A stretch of DNA of 64,000 nt from Pseudidiomarina woesei (GTDB lineage: Bacteria > Pseudomonadota > Gammaproteobacteria > Enterobacterales > Alteromonadaceae): the NCBI RefSeq assembly GCF_001418345.1, contig NZ_LIPW01000002.1, positions 124,001 to 188,000 of the forward strand. The letters run 5' to 3'. A program made the translations under genes and the position numbers. Under the pieces are notes generated by a model. That model saw nothing but the letters and a program-made list of their open reading frames with translations. It searched no databases and was not told the origin of the DNA. Of the stretch, positions 38,610 through 51,562 are shown in pieces. Numbering within the stretch: the first letter of the stretch is position 1; the number at the start of each line of letters is the position of its first letter.

Positions 38610-39818
38610 ATGCCAGACACTTTGTTCGCCTCACAGCCTATTTACGACCATACAGGTAAAATTTACGCGCACGAATTACTCTACCGTCATGAGGACGGGA
38701 TTACTGCGTTTGAAGTTGGCGATAGTGTCGCAACAAGCGAAGTTTTATATAACTTATGCACAGGGTTGCTGGATTACGTTGAACACATAAAGTTACCTGT
38801 GTGCGTGAATGTATCGACTGAGTTTTTGCTGTCTGGTCTATTCTTACCCTTGGCACCTGAACACGTTATTGTCGAGCTGGTTGAACGTATTGAACCCACC
38901 AACGAAATAGTTGACGCCATTCGGCGCTGGGTGGCCAAAGGCTTTCGTTTTGCGCTGGATGATTTTGAATTTCAAGATAGTTGGCAGCCATTACTGGAAT
39001 TAGCCACCATCATTAAAGTTGATATTGAACGCACGCCGTTTGAAGTTGCGCAGCAACGTTATGAAGAACTGCGACATTTAAACGTTTTATGGCTAGCCGA
39101 ACGTATTGAAGACGAACCTACATTAAATAGCTATAAAGAACTCGGTTTTGATTTATTTCAGGGCTATTTCTTAGCCAAGCCAACAGTGGTTGAAGGCAAA
39201 CGTGTTCCCTCAGCAGCTGCTACGCAGCTAACCTTAGTTATTAATCAATTATTTTCAGAAGAGCCCGAACTTTACGAAATTGTTGCAGCATTGCAGACCG
39301 ACCCGGTACTGGTGGTAAATTTATTACGAATTGCCAACAGCCCTTATTATGGTGTGACACGCAAAATTGAATCGCTCAAAGAGGTGGTCATGTTGCTTGG
39401 GTTGGAACCGCTTCGTAAATGGGTTCTATTAATTGTTTCGGTGAAAGGCCAAGCTCCTGAAAAAACAAAATTTGTTCTAACACGTGCATACATGTGTAGC
39501 GAATTGGCGCGCAAAAAAGATCCGTTCAACCGTTTATCAGGGCCGGCATTTTTAGTGGGGTTACTAGCGGGCTCAGATGTTTTATTAGGCATTGATAAAA
39601 AAACCTTTTTGCGAGACCTCAACATTTCAGAAGCGGTACGTGCGGCGGTGTTACAAAGGGGGGGCGAACTAGGCGATTACCTCAAAGCGGTTGAAGCTTT
39701 TGAATATGATCTTGCAATGAAGACCCCTTTAGAAAAGCATGGTGATTTATTTGATGTCTACCAACAATGCCATTTCTTGGTGAATGAACTACTCAGCAAC
39801 GTTGCTATCGAACAGTAA
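38610..39818 (+). CDS. EAL-HDOD (YuxH-type) signalling protein
   Basis: A 402-residue protein with an N-terminal EAL domain and a C-terminal HDOD domain (from about residue 200: LYEIVAALQTDPVLVVNLLR, IANSPYYGVTRKIESLKEVV). In the EAL part the motif is ELL (E22), and N, E, DD (FALDDFEF), K (IIKVDIE) and the final Q are kept, but loop 6 after the DD pair (normally DFGTG-like) is replaced by FEFQDSW. Proteins of this class often bind rather than cut c-di-GMP, and V. cholerae CdgJ is a known relative. The GTG at 38592 is in frame; ATG 38610 has GAGAG in front. Confidence 0.87.
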   Translation: MPDTLFASQPIYDHTGKIYAHELLYRHEDGITAFEVGDSVATSEVLYNLCTGLLDYVEHIKLPVCVNVSTEFLLSGLFLPLAPEHVIVELVERIEPTNEIVDAIRRWVAKGFRFALDDFEFQDSWQPLLELATIIKVDIERTPFEVAQQRYEELRHLNVLWLAERIEDEPTLNSYKELGFDLFQGYFLAKPTVVEGKRVPSAAATQLTLVINQLFSEEPELYEIVAALQTDPVLVVNLLRIANSPYYGVTRKIESLKEVVMLLGLEPLRKWVLLIVSVKGQAPEKTKFVLTRAYMCSELARKKDPFNRLSGPAFLVGLLAGSDVLLGIDKKTFLRDLNISEAVRAAVLQRGGELGDYLKAVEAFEYDLAMKTPLEKHGDLFDVYQQCHFLVNELLSNVAIEQ

Positions 39819-39827
39819 GCTTGAGCT

Positions 39828-39855
39828 AGTGATTTGAGCTGTATCCTGCTATAAT
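39828..39855 (+). promoter_or_regulatory. Probable extended -10 promoter for icd
   Basis: TGCTATAAT (39847-39855) is a perfect -10 hexamer with the extended TGn element, 43 bases before the icd start. The -35 region is poor (AGTGAT at a 16-base spacing), as expected for extended -10 promoters. Confidence 0.55.
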
Positions 39856-39886
39856 TCGGGCCACTTTTTCTGTCCTGAACTAATGA

Positions 39887-42124
<2,238 letters not shown>

Positions 42125-42157
42125 TACCGAAATTTTTAAGTATTCGGTGTACTATAA

Positions 42158-42193
42158 AAGGGTGTCAGTGTTGTGCTGGCGCCCTTATTTTTT
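42158..42193 (+). terminator. Rho-independent terminator after icd
   Basis: An 11-base stem (AAGGGTGTCAG / CTGGCGCCCTT, two G-U pairs) with loop TGTTGTG, followed by ATTTTTT. Confidence 0.85.
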
Positions 42194-42210
42194 GAAACAA
42201 GGAAAAGGCC

Positions 42211-42453
42211 ATGACCGACAACGTAGAATATATTCAAAGCCCATTGTGCCAGCAGTATAGCGATAGTGGCCAAACGGTAGATATTGATATTTATCGCACA
42301 GAAGACTCGGGTTGGATTTTAGAAATTGTCGACAGTGGCAATAACTCCACGGTTTGGGAAGACCCATTTGAAACCGACCAAGACGCTTTAGATGAAGCCT
42401 TAGATGCATTAAAACAAGAAGGCATTGAAGCTTTTGTCGGCACCTTTGAATAA
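42211..42453 (+). CDS. Small acidic protein of unknown function
   Basis: An 80-residue, strongly acidic protein that I do not recognise. It has a beta-rich first half (TVDIDIYRTEDSGWILEIVD) and a C-terminal acidic helix (DQDALDEALDALKQEGIEAF). There is no signal peptide or membrane segment. An AAGGAAAAGG ribosome-binding site lies close upstream, and the gene is followed after 26 bases by a phosphoesterase gene on the same strand, so the two may be cotranscribed. The balanced, repeat-free composition and good ribosome-binding site support a real gene. Confidence 0.75.
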   Translation: MTDNVEYIQSPLCQQYSDSGQTVDIDIYRTEDSGWILEIVDSGNNSTVWEDPFETDQDALDEALDALKQEGIEAFVGTFE

Positions 42454-42479
42454 ACAACGCGAGTCGTAAATAATTAGTT

Positions 42480-43397
42480 ATGTATGACATTATCGGTGAC
42501 GTACACGGCCATGCCGACCAACTAATAGCGTTACTAAAAAAGCTTGGCTATGAGAAAAAATCGGGTGCGTGGCGACACTCCGAGCGCCAACTCATATCTG
42601 TGGGTGATTTGATAGACCGTGGCCCTTTGCAACGGGAAACGGTCGATACCTTGCGAGCTATGGTTGATGCCGGTAGCGCGCAAGTGATTATGGGCAATCA
42701 TGAGCTCAACGCGGTGGCTTGGACATTACCAGATGGGCAAGGTGACTATTTGCGCAAACACAGTGCGGGTAACCTGAAGCATCATCGTGAATTTTTGCTG
42801 CAAGCAAAACCAGAGTCAGATTGGTATAATAGCACCTTGGCCTGGTTTCGTCAGTTGCCTTTGTACTTAGACTTACCCGAATGCCGAGTTGTACATGCGT
42901 GCTGGCACGAGCCCGCCAAGCAAGTTGTCGATGACCATACTTGCGCAGCAAACAAGTTACGCGATGAAGCCGCTTGGTATGCAGCTCATGATCGTGAGCA
43001 TCAGCTACACTCTGCTATAGAAACGCTCTGCAAAGGCTTGGAAGTTGCGCTACCCGATGGCTTGCATTTTCACGATAAAGCAGGGGTTAAACGCACGGCG
43101 ATGCGAACCCGTTGGTGGCAAGCGCACAGCACTAATTATCGTGACTTAGCTTTGGGTGTGGAACCGCTGCATAGTTTACCCGACCGAGATATTCCAGATA
43201 CCGTTATGCCAGGCTATGCCGCTGACAAACCAGTATTTTTTGGTCATTATTGGATGCGTGGCACACCACATGTACTTACTCCTCAGGTTGCTTGCCTAGA
43301 TTGGTCTGTTACACAGCCAAATGGCCGGCTGGTAGCATATCGCTACGATGGCGAGCAGCAATTACGTAATGACAAGTTTATTTGGGTCATGACATAG
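42480..43397 (+). CDS. Metallophosphoesterase (PPP-family-like)
   Basis: A 305-residue calcineurin-like phosphoesterase with the full dinuclear metal signature: YDIIGDVHGHADQL, SVGDLIDRGPLQRE, IMGNHELNAVAW, and a later VFFGHYW. The spacing GDxHG/GDxxDRG/GNHE is that of bacterial PPP-type phosphatases (PrpA/PrpE, ApaH neighbours), acting on phosphoproteins or nucleotides; the substrate is not readable. It is too different in length and motif context to be called ApaH. It lies between the small acidic protein and dnaE. Confidence 0.85.
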   Translation: MYDIIGDVHGHADQLIALLKKLGYEKKSGAWRHSERQLISVGDLIDRGPLQRETVDTLRAMVDAGSAQVIMGNHELNAVAWTLPDGQGDYLRKHSAGNLKHHREFLLQAKPESDWYNSTLAWFRQLPLYLDLPECRVVHACWHEPAKQVVDDHTCAANKLRDEAAWYAAHDREHQLHSAIETLCKGLEVALPDGLHFHDKAGVKRTAMRTRWWQAHSTNYRDLALGVEPLHSLPDRDIPDTVMPGYAADKPVFFGHYWMRGTPHVLTPQVACLDWSVTQPNGRLVAYRYDGEQQLRNDKFIWVMT

Positions 43398-43456
43398 CCG
43401 CGCGCTTGCGGCACAATAACTCAATAATAACTGACAACAGTGTATGAACTAGGCGC

Positions 43457-46400
43457 ATGAGCGAAAACAACAAGCGACAACCTCAATTTATTCATCTGCG
43501 AGTTCACAGCGACTTTTCCATGGTCGATGGCTTAGCTAAGGTTAAACCTATCTGTGAAGATGTTGCTGCCAAAGGGATGCCGGCGGTTGCGCTAACCGAC
43601 CAAATGAACATGTGTGGTTTGGTTCGTTTTTATCGCACCGCGCATGCTAACGGTTTAAAGCCAATTGTCGGCTGTGACTTATGGGTGCTGCCAGAAGGCT
43701 GGACAAGCGACTCACAAGAGCAACCGTTTCGACTAACAGTATTGGCCATGAATAATCATGGTTATCAGCAGTTAACTCAGCTGATTAGTCGCGGTTATTT
43801 GGCTGGTCATCGGGCTGGCAGGCCCTGTGTTGATCAAGCTTGGTTAGCGGAGCACCAGCAAGGCTTGTTGCTATTGTCTGGTGGTCGCGAGGGTGATATT
43901 GGCGCCAAGTTGCTACAAAACCGCCATGCCGAAGCCCGCGAAGCTTTAGCGTTTTATCAACAGCACTTTACCGATCGATTTTTTCTTGAATTGCAACGCA
44001 CGGGGCGCCCCGGCGAAGACGACTATGTGCATGCCGCTGTTAGGTTAGCCGCTGAATGTGATGTGCCGGTGGTTGCCACTAATGAAGTCGTATTCTTAAA
44101 GTCGGAAGACTTTAATGCTCATGAAGTGCGTGTGGCTGTGGCCGACGGGTATACGCTTGATGATAAACGCCGACCGAAGAAATACAGCGCTGAGCAATAT
44201 TTGAAAAGCCCTGAAGAAATGGCCGAGTTGTTTGCAGATATTCCTGAGGCTATTGAAAATACAGTAGAAATAGCTAAGCGTTGTAATGTCACGGTCAAGC
44301 TTGACGAATATGTTCTGCCTGAATTCCCAACTGGCGGCATGAGCCCCGAAGACTTTTTGGTGAAAAAATCCCAAGAAGGCTTAGAGGAGCGCCTGCAGCT
44401 ATTGTTTCCTGACGAACAGGAGCGGCAACAGCAGCGTAAACCTTACGATGAGCGCCTGCAAATTGAACTTGATGTAATCAACCAAATGGGCTTCCCTGGT
44501 TACTTTTTGATCGTGATGGAATTTATTCAGTGGTCAAAAGATAACAATATTCCTGTGGGCCCAGGGCGGGGATCTGGTGCGGGCTCATTGGTGGCCTATG
44601 CGCTTAAAATTACCGACTTAGACCCGCTGGAGCTGGATCTTCTCTTCGAGCGATTCTTGAACCCAGAGCGGGTATCCATGCCCGACTTTGATATCGACTT
44701 TTGTATGGATCGTCGAGACGAAGTTATTGAACACGTAGCTGACTTATATGGCCGGGAAGCGGTTTCACAAATCATTACCTTCGGTACTATGGCTGCCAAG
44801 GCTTCGATACGTGACGTAGGCCGCGTACTTGGTCACCCGTATGGGTTTGTCGATAAAATCACGAAGTTAGTGCCGGGTGACCCGGGCATGACCCTAGAAA
44901 AAGCTTTCGAAGTTGAACCGCGCTTGGTTGAAATGTACGAGCAAGATGACGATGTACGCGAAATTATCGACATGGCGCGAATTCTTGAAGGGGTGACGCG
45001 TAACGCAGGTAAACACGCCGGTGGGGTGGTTATTGCCCCAGAAAAAATCACTGACTTTTCGCCACTATATTGTGATGAAGAAGGCAAACAACCGGTTACT
45101 CAGTTTGACAAAAACGACGTGGAAGCAGCGGGCCTGGTGAAGTTCGACTTTTTGGGTTTACGTACGCTAACTATTATTCAGTGGGCGCTCGACATGGTAA
45201 ACGCCAACCGTCAACGGGACGGCAAAGCACCGATCGACATCAATCAGATTCCGCTTGATGACCCGCGCTGTTTCAAACTGCTGAAAAAGGCGTCCACTAC
45301 CGCGGTGTTTCAGCTTGAATCATCAGGTATGAAGCAGCTGATTAAGAAGCTACTGCCGGATAGTTTTGAAGATATCATCGCACTGGTGGCCTTGTTCCGG
45401 CCCGGCCCATTGCAGTCGGGCATGGTGGATAACTTTATTGACCGTAAACATGGCCGCGAAGAAATATCTTACCCAGATAAAGACTATCAACATGAACTGT
45501 TGAAGCCCATATTAGAGCCAACCTACGGCGTTATTTTGTACCAAGAGCAGGTTATGCAAATAGCCCAGGTACTTGCCGGTTATTCGCTTGGCGGCGCTGA
45601 CTTGTTACGCCGTGCTATGGGTAAGAAAAAGCCGGAAGAAATGGCCAAGCAACGGGCAGTATTTGAAGAAGGTGCGCGTAAAAACGGCATTGACGGTGAG
45701 CTAGCAATCAAAATTTTCGACTTGGTGGAAAAATTTGCCGGGTATGGTTTTAACAAATCACACTCAGCTGCTTATGCTTTGGTGTCGTACCAAACGCTGT
45801 GGATGAAAACCCACTTTCCGGCTGAGTTTATGGCGGCCGTCATGTCCGCTGATATGGATAACACCGACAAAATTGTGACCTTAGTTGATGAATGCGAAAA
45901 CATGGGGCTTAAACTTTTACCGCCCGATGTGAACGTGGGGCAGTATAAGTTCACGGTAGATGCCGAACAACGCATTGTGTACGGCATTGGTGCCATAAAA
46001 GGTGTTGGTGAGGGCCCCATTGAAGCGATTTTAGCCGCACGTGCTGACGGCCCTTTTACCGACTTATTTGATTTCTGCTGTCGGGTTGACCTGAAGAAGC
46101 TTAATCGTCGGGTGCTAGAAAAACTGATTAAAGCTGGCGCCATGGACTCGCTCGGCCCACACCGCGCAACCATTATGGCCAGCTTAGAAAAAGCCATGCG
46201 TCAGGCAGAGCAACATGCGCGCGCTGAGGCGATTGGTCAAAGTGATTTGTTTGGGGTTTTAGCGACCGCCAACGACGACGTTGAAATTGAACATGAGTTT
46301 GTGCACGTTGCACCATGGCAAGAAGCCATGTGGCTTGAAGGCGAACGCGAAACCCTTGGGCTATACTTAACAGGGCACCCAGTAAATCGGTATCGCAGCG

Positions 46401-46963
46401 AATTAAAAAACTATGTGCCATGCGTATTGGCTGACGTGAAACCGACAGGGCGCGATCAGACCACGACGGTAGCTGGGTTAGTGGTTGATGTACGAACTAT
46501 GTTGAACCGACAAAACCAACGTTGGGCGATTGTGACCTTGCATGATAAAACAGCACGTTTTGATGTACGGTTTTATGCTAAAGATTATGAAAATTATCAG
46601 CATTTGCTCGAAAAAGACCAAATTTTAGTGATAAAAGGAGAGGTCAGCTTTGATGATTACTCCGCAGCCAATACAATGACGGCTCGCGAAGTGATGACCA
46701 TTATCGGTATGCGGGAGCAATACGCCAAGACGTTACGCATATCGGTTCGTCCAGAGCACCTTGAAGGGCAGGGCTTAATGCAGCTAAAACAGCTCATTGA
46801 GCCACATAAAGAGGGCGCTTGCCCATTGCACATTCGTTATGTGCGGCCCGATGTTGAAGCCGAATATGTTGCGGCCACAGAATGGTATGTGACCCCAACC
46901 GATGAATTGATTTACGAATTACAACAACGATTAGGTAATCAAGCTGTTGAATTAGAGTTTTAA
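43457..46963 (+). CDS. dnaE: DNA polymerase III alpha subunit
   Basis: The 1168-residue replicative polymerase (E. coli 1160). It starts with a PHP domain ([19 protein letters not shown]), followed by the polymerase core with the catalytic aspartates in [30 protein letters not shown] and the finger segment [18 protein letters not shown] helix-hairpin-helix region and an OB domain ([20 protein letters not shown]) close it. dnaE-accA-tilS has the same order as in E. coli, without ldcC and gloC in between. Confidence 0.98.
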   Translation: MSENNKRQPQFIHLRVHSDFSMVDGLAKVKPICEDVAAKGMPAVALTDQMNMCGLVRFYRTAHANGLKPIVGCDLWVLPEGWTSDSQEQPFRLTVLAMNNHGYQQLTQLISRGYLAGHRAGRPCVDQAWLAEHQQGLLLLSGGREGDIGAKLLQNRHAEAREALAFYQQHFTDRFFLELQRTGRPGEDDYVHAAVRLAAECDVPVVATNEVVFLKSEDFNAHEVRVAVADGYTLDDKRRPKKYSAEQYLKSPEEMAELFADIPEAIENTVEIAKRCNVTVKLDEYVLPEFPTGGMSPEDFLVKKSQEGLEERLQLLFPDEQERQQQRKPYDERLQIELDVINQMGFPGYFLIVMEFIQWSKDNNIPVGPGRGSGAGSLVAYALKITDLDPLELDLLFERFLNPERVSMPDFDIDFCMDRRDEVIEHVADLYGREAVSQIITFGTMAAKASIRDVGRVLGHPYGFVDKITKLVPGDPGMTLEKAFEVEPRLVEMYEQDDDVREIIDMARILEGVTRNAGKHAGGVVIAPEKITDFSPLYCDEEGKQPVTQFDKNDVEAAGLVKFDFLGLRTLTIIQWALDMVNANRQRDGKAPIDINQIPLDDPRCFKLLKKASTTAVFQLESSGMKQLIKKLLPDSFEDIIALVALFRPGPLQSGMVDNFIDRKHGREEISYPDKDYQHELLKPILEPTYGVILYQEQVMQIAQVLAGYSLGGADLLRRAMGKKKPEEMAKQRAVFEEGARKNGIDGELAIKIFDLVEKFAGYGFNKSHSAAYALVSYQTLWMKTHFPAEFMAAVMSADMDNTDKIVTLVDECENMGLKLLPPDVNVGQYKFTVDAEQRIVYGIGAIKGVGEGPIEAILAARADGPFTDLFDFCCRVDLKKLNRRVLEKLIKAGAMDSLGPHRATIMASLEKAMRQAEQHARAEAIGQSDLFGVLATANDDVEIEHEFVHVAPWQEAMWLEGERETLGLYLTGHPVNRYRSELKNYVPCVLADVKPTGRDQTTTVAGLVVDVRTMLNRQNQRWAIVTLHDKTARFDVRFYAKDYENYQHLLEKDQILVIKGEVSFDDYSAANTMTAREVMTIIGMREQYAKTLRISVRPEHLEGQGLMQLKQLIEPHKEGACPLHIRYVRPDVEAEYVAATEWYVTPTDELIYELQQRLGNQAVELEF

Positions 46964-46996
46964 TGGCAACTTAATTAGTGGCAAACAGGAGCCATA

Positions 46997-47953
46997 ATGA
47001 GTCTTAAATTTTTAGATTTTGAACAGCCCATTGCTGAGCTTCAAGCACAAATCGAAGAATTAAAAGCAGTAGGCGCAAAAGGCGACTTTGATATTTCCAT
47101 TGAAGAGGAAATTGCTAAGCTGCAAGAAAAACGTGAGCAGCTGGTTGAGAAAATTTTTGGTGACCTTGGTGCTTGGCAAGTGGCGCAACTCGCTCGTCAC
47201 CCATTGCGACCTTACACACTCGATTACATTAAGCACATGTTTGATGACTTTGATGAGCTAGCGGGCGACCGTACCTTTGCTAACGATGAAGCCATTGTTG
47301 GCGGAACCGCGCGTTTGAACGGCACACCGGTGATGATTATCGGTCATCAAAAAGGTCGTGAAACCAAAGAAAAAATTCGCCGTAACTTTGGTATGCCAAA
47401 GCCGGAAGGTTATCGCAAAGCCTTGCGTTTAATGGAAATGGCTGAACGCTTCAAAATGCCAATTATTACCTTTATTGATACACCGGGTGCCTACCCAGGT
47501 ATTGGTGCTGAAGAACGTGGCCAGTCTGAAGCGATTGCCCGCAATTTGAAAGTGATGGCGCGCCTAAACACCCCAATTATTTGCACAGTTATTGGCGAAG
47601 GTGGCTCGGGTGGAGCTTTGGCGATTGGTGTGGGTGACCGTGTGAATATGCTGCAGTATTCAACGTACTCGGTTATTTCACCTGAAGGTTGTGCGTCTAT
47701 TTTATGGAAAAGTGCCGAAAAAGCGCCATTAGCCGCTGAAGCCATGGGTGTTACCGCGCAGCGCTCAAAAGAACTTGGTTTAATTGACACCATTATTGCC
47801 GAACCCATTGGTGGTGCGCATCGCGACCATGAAGAAATGGCCCGGCGCTTGAAGAAGCAGTTACAGGCTGACCTTGATGCACTGGTAAATCTAGACAGCG
47901 CATCTCGTCTTGAGCAGCGTTATCAGAAATTAATGTCCTTTGGCTACTGTTAA
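46997..47953 (+). CDS. accA: Acetyl-CoA carboxylase carboxyltransferase subunit alpha
   Basis: A 318-residue alpha subunit (E. coli 319), which with AccD transfers carboxyl from biotin to acetyl-CoA to make malonyl-CoA for fatty acids. Crotonase-fold landmarks are [38 protein letters not shown] and [25 protein letters not shown] precedes the ATG. It follows dnaE by 33 bases and overlaps the start of tilS by 14. Confidence 0.97.
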   Translation: MSLKFLDFEQPIAELQAQIEELKAVGAKGDFDISIEEEIAKLQEKREQLVEKIFGDLGAWQVAQLARHPLRPYTLDYIKHMFDDFDELAGDRTFANDEAIVGGTARLNGTPVMIIGHQKGRETKEKIRRNFGMPKPEGYRKALRLMEMAERFKMPIITFIDTPGAYPGIGAEERGQSEAIARNLKVMARLNTPIICTVIGEGGSGGALAIGVGDRVNMLQYSTYSVISPEGCASILWKSAEKAPLAAEAMGVTAQRSKELGLIDTIIAEPIGGAHRDHEEMARRLKKQLQADLDALVNLDSASRLEQRYQKLMSFGYC

Positions 47954-48962
47954 CAAACCTGTCGGGAGTCACGACACCAGTGACTCCCTTTACGCGTTAT
48001 TCAAAAAGCGCTTGCTCACCCTACAATTAGCTGAGCAACAGCAACTTATTGCCTGCTTAGGCGGTGGCGCAGATTCACAAACCATTCTTGATTTGCTGGA
48101 TCGCTTTCGCCACGATTTTCCGCATTATCGTTACCTTGCTATTCATCTTGACCATGCGTTTCACCCAAACTCAGACGAATGGGCACAAGGCTTAGTAGCA
48201 GATTGTCAACGGCGTGATTTCCCGATGCTGTGCGAAACCTTACCTGTAAAAACCGGAGCCCGTATTAGCAAGGAAGCGGCCGGTCGCGAAGCGCGTTATC
48301 AGCGTTTAAGTGAACTGGGCGAAAGCAACGCGGTGTTTTTGCTTGGCCAGCATCGCAACGATCAGATTGAAACGTTTTTATTGCAGTTAAAGCGCGGTGC
48401 TGGGCCCAAAGGTTTGGCGGCCATGGCACCTTTGTCGTTGCGTAATCAACAGCAATGGTTGCGTCCGTTATTGGATGTGAGTAAGCAAACCATTTACGAC
48501 TATGCGCATGCACGCCAACTATTTTGGATTGAAGACGACACCAATTACGATACCGCAATAGAACGTAATTTTTTGCGCCACGATATTATTCCCAAACTTG
48601 AGCAGCGTTGGCCGCATTTTGGCGATGCGGTGCTACGCAGTGCGCAGTTGTGCGCAGAAACCCAAGGCTTGTTGGAGCAATTATTATCTGATCGGGTATC
48701 ACCACATATAAACGCCGATGGCGCGTTAGCTACCCGTTGGTTAGCCGCAACCAGCCCCGACTTGCAGCGCGGCGTGCTGCGATATTGGCTGCAGAGTCAA
48801 CAGGTACCTCTGCCTTCGTATGCGCAATTAGAGCAGTTGCGCACGCAAATGTTACACACCACCAATGACACGCAACCACAGGTATGTTGGGCGCAGTATT
48901 GCGTGGTACGTGAGGTTGCGGACAATAAAGATCGTTTATTACGGCTTATTTCACGGCCATGA
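47940..48962 (+). CDS. tilS: tRNA(Ile)-lysidine synthetase-like protein with altered ATP site
   Basis: A 340-residue member of the TilS family, which attaches lysine to C34 of the tRNA-Ile CAU anticodon so that it reads AUA. Recognisable segments are [47 protein letters not shown] and [19 protein letters not shown]. Two key loops differ: the PP-loop SGGxDS reads G41-GGADS, and the usual DD of HxDDQxET reads N140-D141. It ends after the central domain, lacking the ~90-residue TilS C-terminal domain of E. coli (432). The only in-frame start is TTG at 47940, inside accA, with no clear ribosome-binding site. TilS is normally essential. Confidence 0.85.
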   Translation: MATVNKPVGSHDTSDSLYALFKKRLLTLQLAEQQQLIACLGGGADSQTILDLLDRFRHDFPHYRYLAIHLDHAFHPNSDEWAQGLVADCQRRDFPMLCETLPVKTGARISKEAAGREARYQRLSELGESNAVFLLGQHRNDQIETFLLQLKRGAGPKGLAAMAPLSLRNQQQWLRPLLDVSKQTIYDYAHARQLFWIEDDTNYDTAIERNFLRHDIIPKLEQRWPHFGDAVLRSAQLCAETQGLLEQLLSDRVSPHINADGALATRWLAATSPDLQRGVLRYWLQSQQVPLPSYAQLEQLRTQMLHTTNDTQPQVCWAQYCVVREVADNKDRLLRLISRP

Positions 48963-49843
48963 AAGATCAACGAAAAGCCATTATCTACGCGCTAGCTGCG
49001 GTACTTTTATGGTCAACCGTTGCCACCGCATTCAAACTCGCCTTGCAATACGTAACCCCGTTGCAGTTATTATCGATAGCGGCAGTAAGCAGCCTGGCTG
49101 TATTTATAATTATTTTAACGTGGCAGCGACGTTGGCAAGAAACTTGGCAAGTCGGGCGAGCGCGAGTCGGCTTTTATATGTTGCAAGGCTTTATTAACCC
49201 AGCAGCGTATTACCTTGTTTTATTTGCTGCCTATAATCAGTTGCCCGCACAACAAGCACAGGCCATTAATTACACATGGGCCATAACCATGTCGCTGTTG
49301 GCGGTGCCATTACTTAAACAAAGTCTTAGTAAGAAAGAGCTATTGGCTATGCTATTGGCCTATGGCGGCGTTTTTCTAATTGCCACTGGCGGTAATTGGG
49401 ACTTTAGCCAAACGAACTGGCTTGGCATTGGTTTGGCGTTGTTCAGCACTTTATTATGGGCCTGTTATTGGCTCATCAACACGAAAAATACCGATAAACC
49501 AGTACCGGCGTTATTTTGGTGTTTTATGTGGGGCACGTTGTGGTTGGTGCTGTTTAATGTGGTTCATGCCAGCTGGCATCAGCAACCATTGTTGCCAGAT
49601 ATTAATCCCAAGGGCCTATGGGCCGGTATCTACGTGGGTATTTTCGAAATGGGGTTAACTTTTTTCTTGTGGTTAACCGCCATGCGCTTAGCGACCAAAA
49701 CCGCACAAATTTCTACCTTAATATTTCTAAGCCCGTTTGTTTCATTGCTGCTGATCTATTTTATACTCGGTGAAACAATTCAACTAACCACTATAATTGG
49801 CCTATCATTAATTTGTGTTGGTTTATATAGATTACGGGAGTAA
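48959..49843 (+). CDS. EamA-family (DMT superfamily) transporter
   Basis: A 294-residue inner-membrane protein with about ten hydrophobic helices and the two-fold EamA repeat pattern of drug/metabolite transporters (ALAAVLLWSTVATAFKLALQ, later LGIGLALFSTLLWACYWLIN). These export amino acids, metabolites or drugs by proton exchange; the substrate cannot be read. Its ATGA start overlaps the tilS stop by four bases, and the antiporter gene follows after two bases, so the run is one operon. Confidence 0.87.
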   Translation: MKDQRKAIIYALAAVLLWSTVATAFKLALQYVTPLQLLSIAAVSSLAVFIIILTWQRRWQETWQVGRARVGFYMLQGFINPAAYYLVLFAAYNQLPAQQAQAINYTWAITMSLLAVPLLKQSLSKKELLAMLLAYGGVFLIATGGNWDFSQTNWLGIGLALFSTLLWACYWLINTKNTDKPVPALFWCFMWGTLWLVLFNVVHASWHQQPLLPDINPKGLWAGIYVGIFEMGLTFFLWLTAMRLATKTAQISTLIFLSPFVSLLLIYFILGETIQLTTIIGLSLICVGLYRLRE

Positions 49844-49845
49844 CC

Positions 49846-51495
49846 GTGTTAGATATCTACGCTGAGTTTACTTTACTGCTAGTTATAGCGTGTGGGTTAG
49901 GGCTTGTAGGCATGTTGCTGAAGCAACCGCTGATTGTGGCATTTATTGTTGCCGGCATTGTGGTTGGTCCTTCAGCACTAGATCTGGTAAACCATCACGC
50001 GCCAATTGCCTTATTGGCTAGCGTAGGTATTACGGTTCTGCTTTTTGTAGTGGGCTTGAAGCTAGATCTGCACTTAGTTCGACACCTTGGTCCGGTTGCT
50101 TTAGCAACGGGCTTAGGCCAACTATTATTTACCATTGTCTTTGGTTGGGGGCTGGGCCTATTACTCGGGCTGGGCATGCTTGAAGCGATTTATGTGGCGG
50201 TGGCACTTACCTTTTCTAGCACCATTATTGTGGTGAAATTGCTGGCCGATAAACGCGAAATTGACTCGCTGCATGGCCGCATTGCCATGGGTTTCTTAAT
50301 TGTTCAAGACATTGCCGTGGTTATTGCCATGATGGCTATGGGAAGCGGCGGTGCGGCCAACGCCGACGTTGGTGTGTTCTTAATCATCGCTGAAATAGTT
50401 GCGAAGCTTATTGTTGCGGTGATTATGGTTGCATTGGCAATGAAGTTTATTTTGCCGTATTTACTGAAGCAAGTCGGTAAGTCGCAAGAGCTATTGCTAT
50501 TATTTGCTATTGCTTGGGGTACGTTATTGGCTGCAAGTGGTGAGTATTTTGGATTTTCCAAAGAAGTCGGTGCATTTTTAGCCGGTTTTTCATTAGCTTC
50601 AACATCGTATCGTGAGGCCATTGGCGCGCGCCTTACCAGTTTGCGCGACTTTCTTTTGTTGTTCTTTTTCATAGAGCTTGGTAGCGCATTGGACATGGCG
50701 ACGTTAGGTGATGCAGTGATACCTGCAATTGCCTTGTCATTATTTGTGTTAATTGGTAATCCGCTTATCGTAATGGCCATTATGGGCTACATGGGCTATC
50801 GCAAACGTACCGGCTTTATGGCTGGCTTAACCGTAGCCCAAATTAGTGAATTCTCGATAATTTTTATTGCTATGGGCATTTCGTTGGGGCACATACCGCA
50901 AGCGGCACTCGGTTTAGTTACGCTCGTTGGTTTAGTAACAATAGCGGCGTCAACCTACATGATTTTGTATTCGCGCCAGTTATACAACGTGTTTGAACCT
51001 TATTTAGACGTGTTTGAACGTAACAAACCGTTTCGTGAAATTAGCGACTCTGAACAGAGCCATGCAAATCTCAATAAAGGCCAAGTTATTGTTTTTGGTG
51101 CGGGGCGTTATGGAAAAAAATATGCCCTAAAACTTGCTGAAAATAAGGTCAATGTGATTGCGGTAGATTTTGACCCAGAAGTAACGCGCACAATTCATCA
51201 TCCGCATATTGTTATGCGCTACGGAGATGCATCAGACCAAGAATTTATTGACTCCTTGCCGTTATCCACGGTGCATGCGGTGGTGTGTACCATTCCAGAT
51301 ATTGAAACTCAACTTATGTTGGTTGATGCGTTAAAGCAACATCACTTTAAAGGAAAAGTGGTGATTACTGCGCACCAACCGGGCACCCGTAAAGAGCTTG
51401 AATCCGCCGGCGTTGATGAAATATTTGTCCCTCTGCATGACGCTGCTGATCATGCGGCTGAAAAGATGCTTGATGAGCTTGCCGTACGTGTTTAA
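49846..51495 (+). CDS. Kef-type cation:proton antiporter with TrkA-N domain
   Basis: A 549-residue monovalent cation:proton antiporter (CPA2 family). An N-terminal 12-13-helix Na/H-exchanger domain contains FVVGLKLDLHLVRHLGPV and LIVQDIAVVIAMMAM; a cytoplasmic RCK/TrkA-N domain follows (QVIVFGAGRYGKKYALKLAE, GDASDQEF), which binds nucleotide and gates transport. Potassium or sodium specificity is not readable. The start is GTG with GGGAG five bases upstream, directly after the EamA gene. Loss of potassium by Kef systems protects against electrophiles, which is a family-level role. Confidence 0.88.
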   Translation: MLDIYAEFTLLLVIACGLGLVGMLLKQPLIVAFIVAGIVVGPSALDLVNHHAPIALLASVGITVLLFVVGLKLDLHLVRHLGPVALATGLGQLLFTIVFGWGLGLLLGLGMLEAIYVAVALTFSSTIIVVKLLADKREIDSLHGRIAMGFLIVQDIAVVIAMMAMGSGGAANADVGVFLIIAEIVAKLIVAVIMVALAMKFILPYLLKQVGKSQELLLLFAIAWGTLLAASGEYFGFSKEVGAFLAGFSLASTSYREAIGARLTSLRDFLLLFFFIELGSALDMATLGDAVIPAIALSLFVLIGNPLIVMAIMGYMGYRKRTGFMAGLTVAQISEFSIIFIAMGISLGHIPQAALGLVTLVGLVTIAASTYMILYSRQLYNVFEPYLDVFERNKPFREISDSEQSHANLNKGQVIVFGAGRYGKKYALKLAENKVNVIAVDFDPEVTRTIHHPHIVMRYGDASDQEFIDSLPLSTVHAVVCTIPDIETQLMLVDALKQHHFKGKVVITAHQPGTRKELESAGVDEIFVPLHDAADHAAEKMLDELAVRV

Positions 51496-51562
51496 GTCAC
51501 TGCGAAAGTTGGTATATTCTGCTGGCCATTTACAACTGCTAACACATTGTTACTAACGGATT

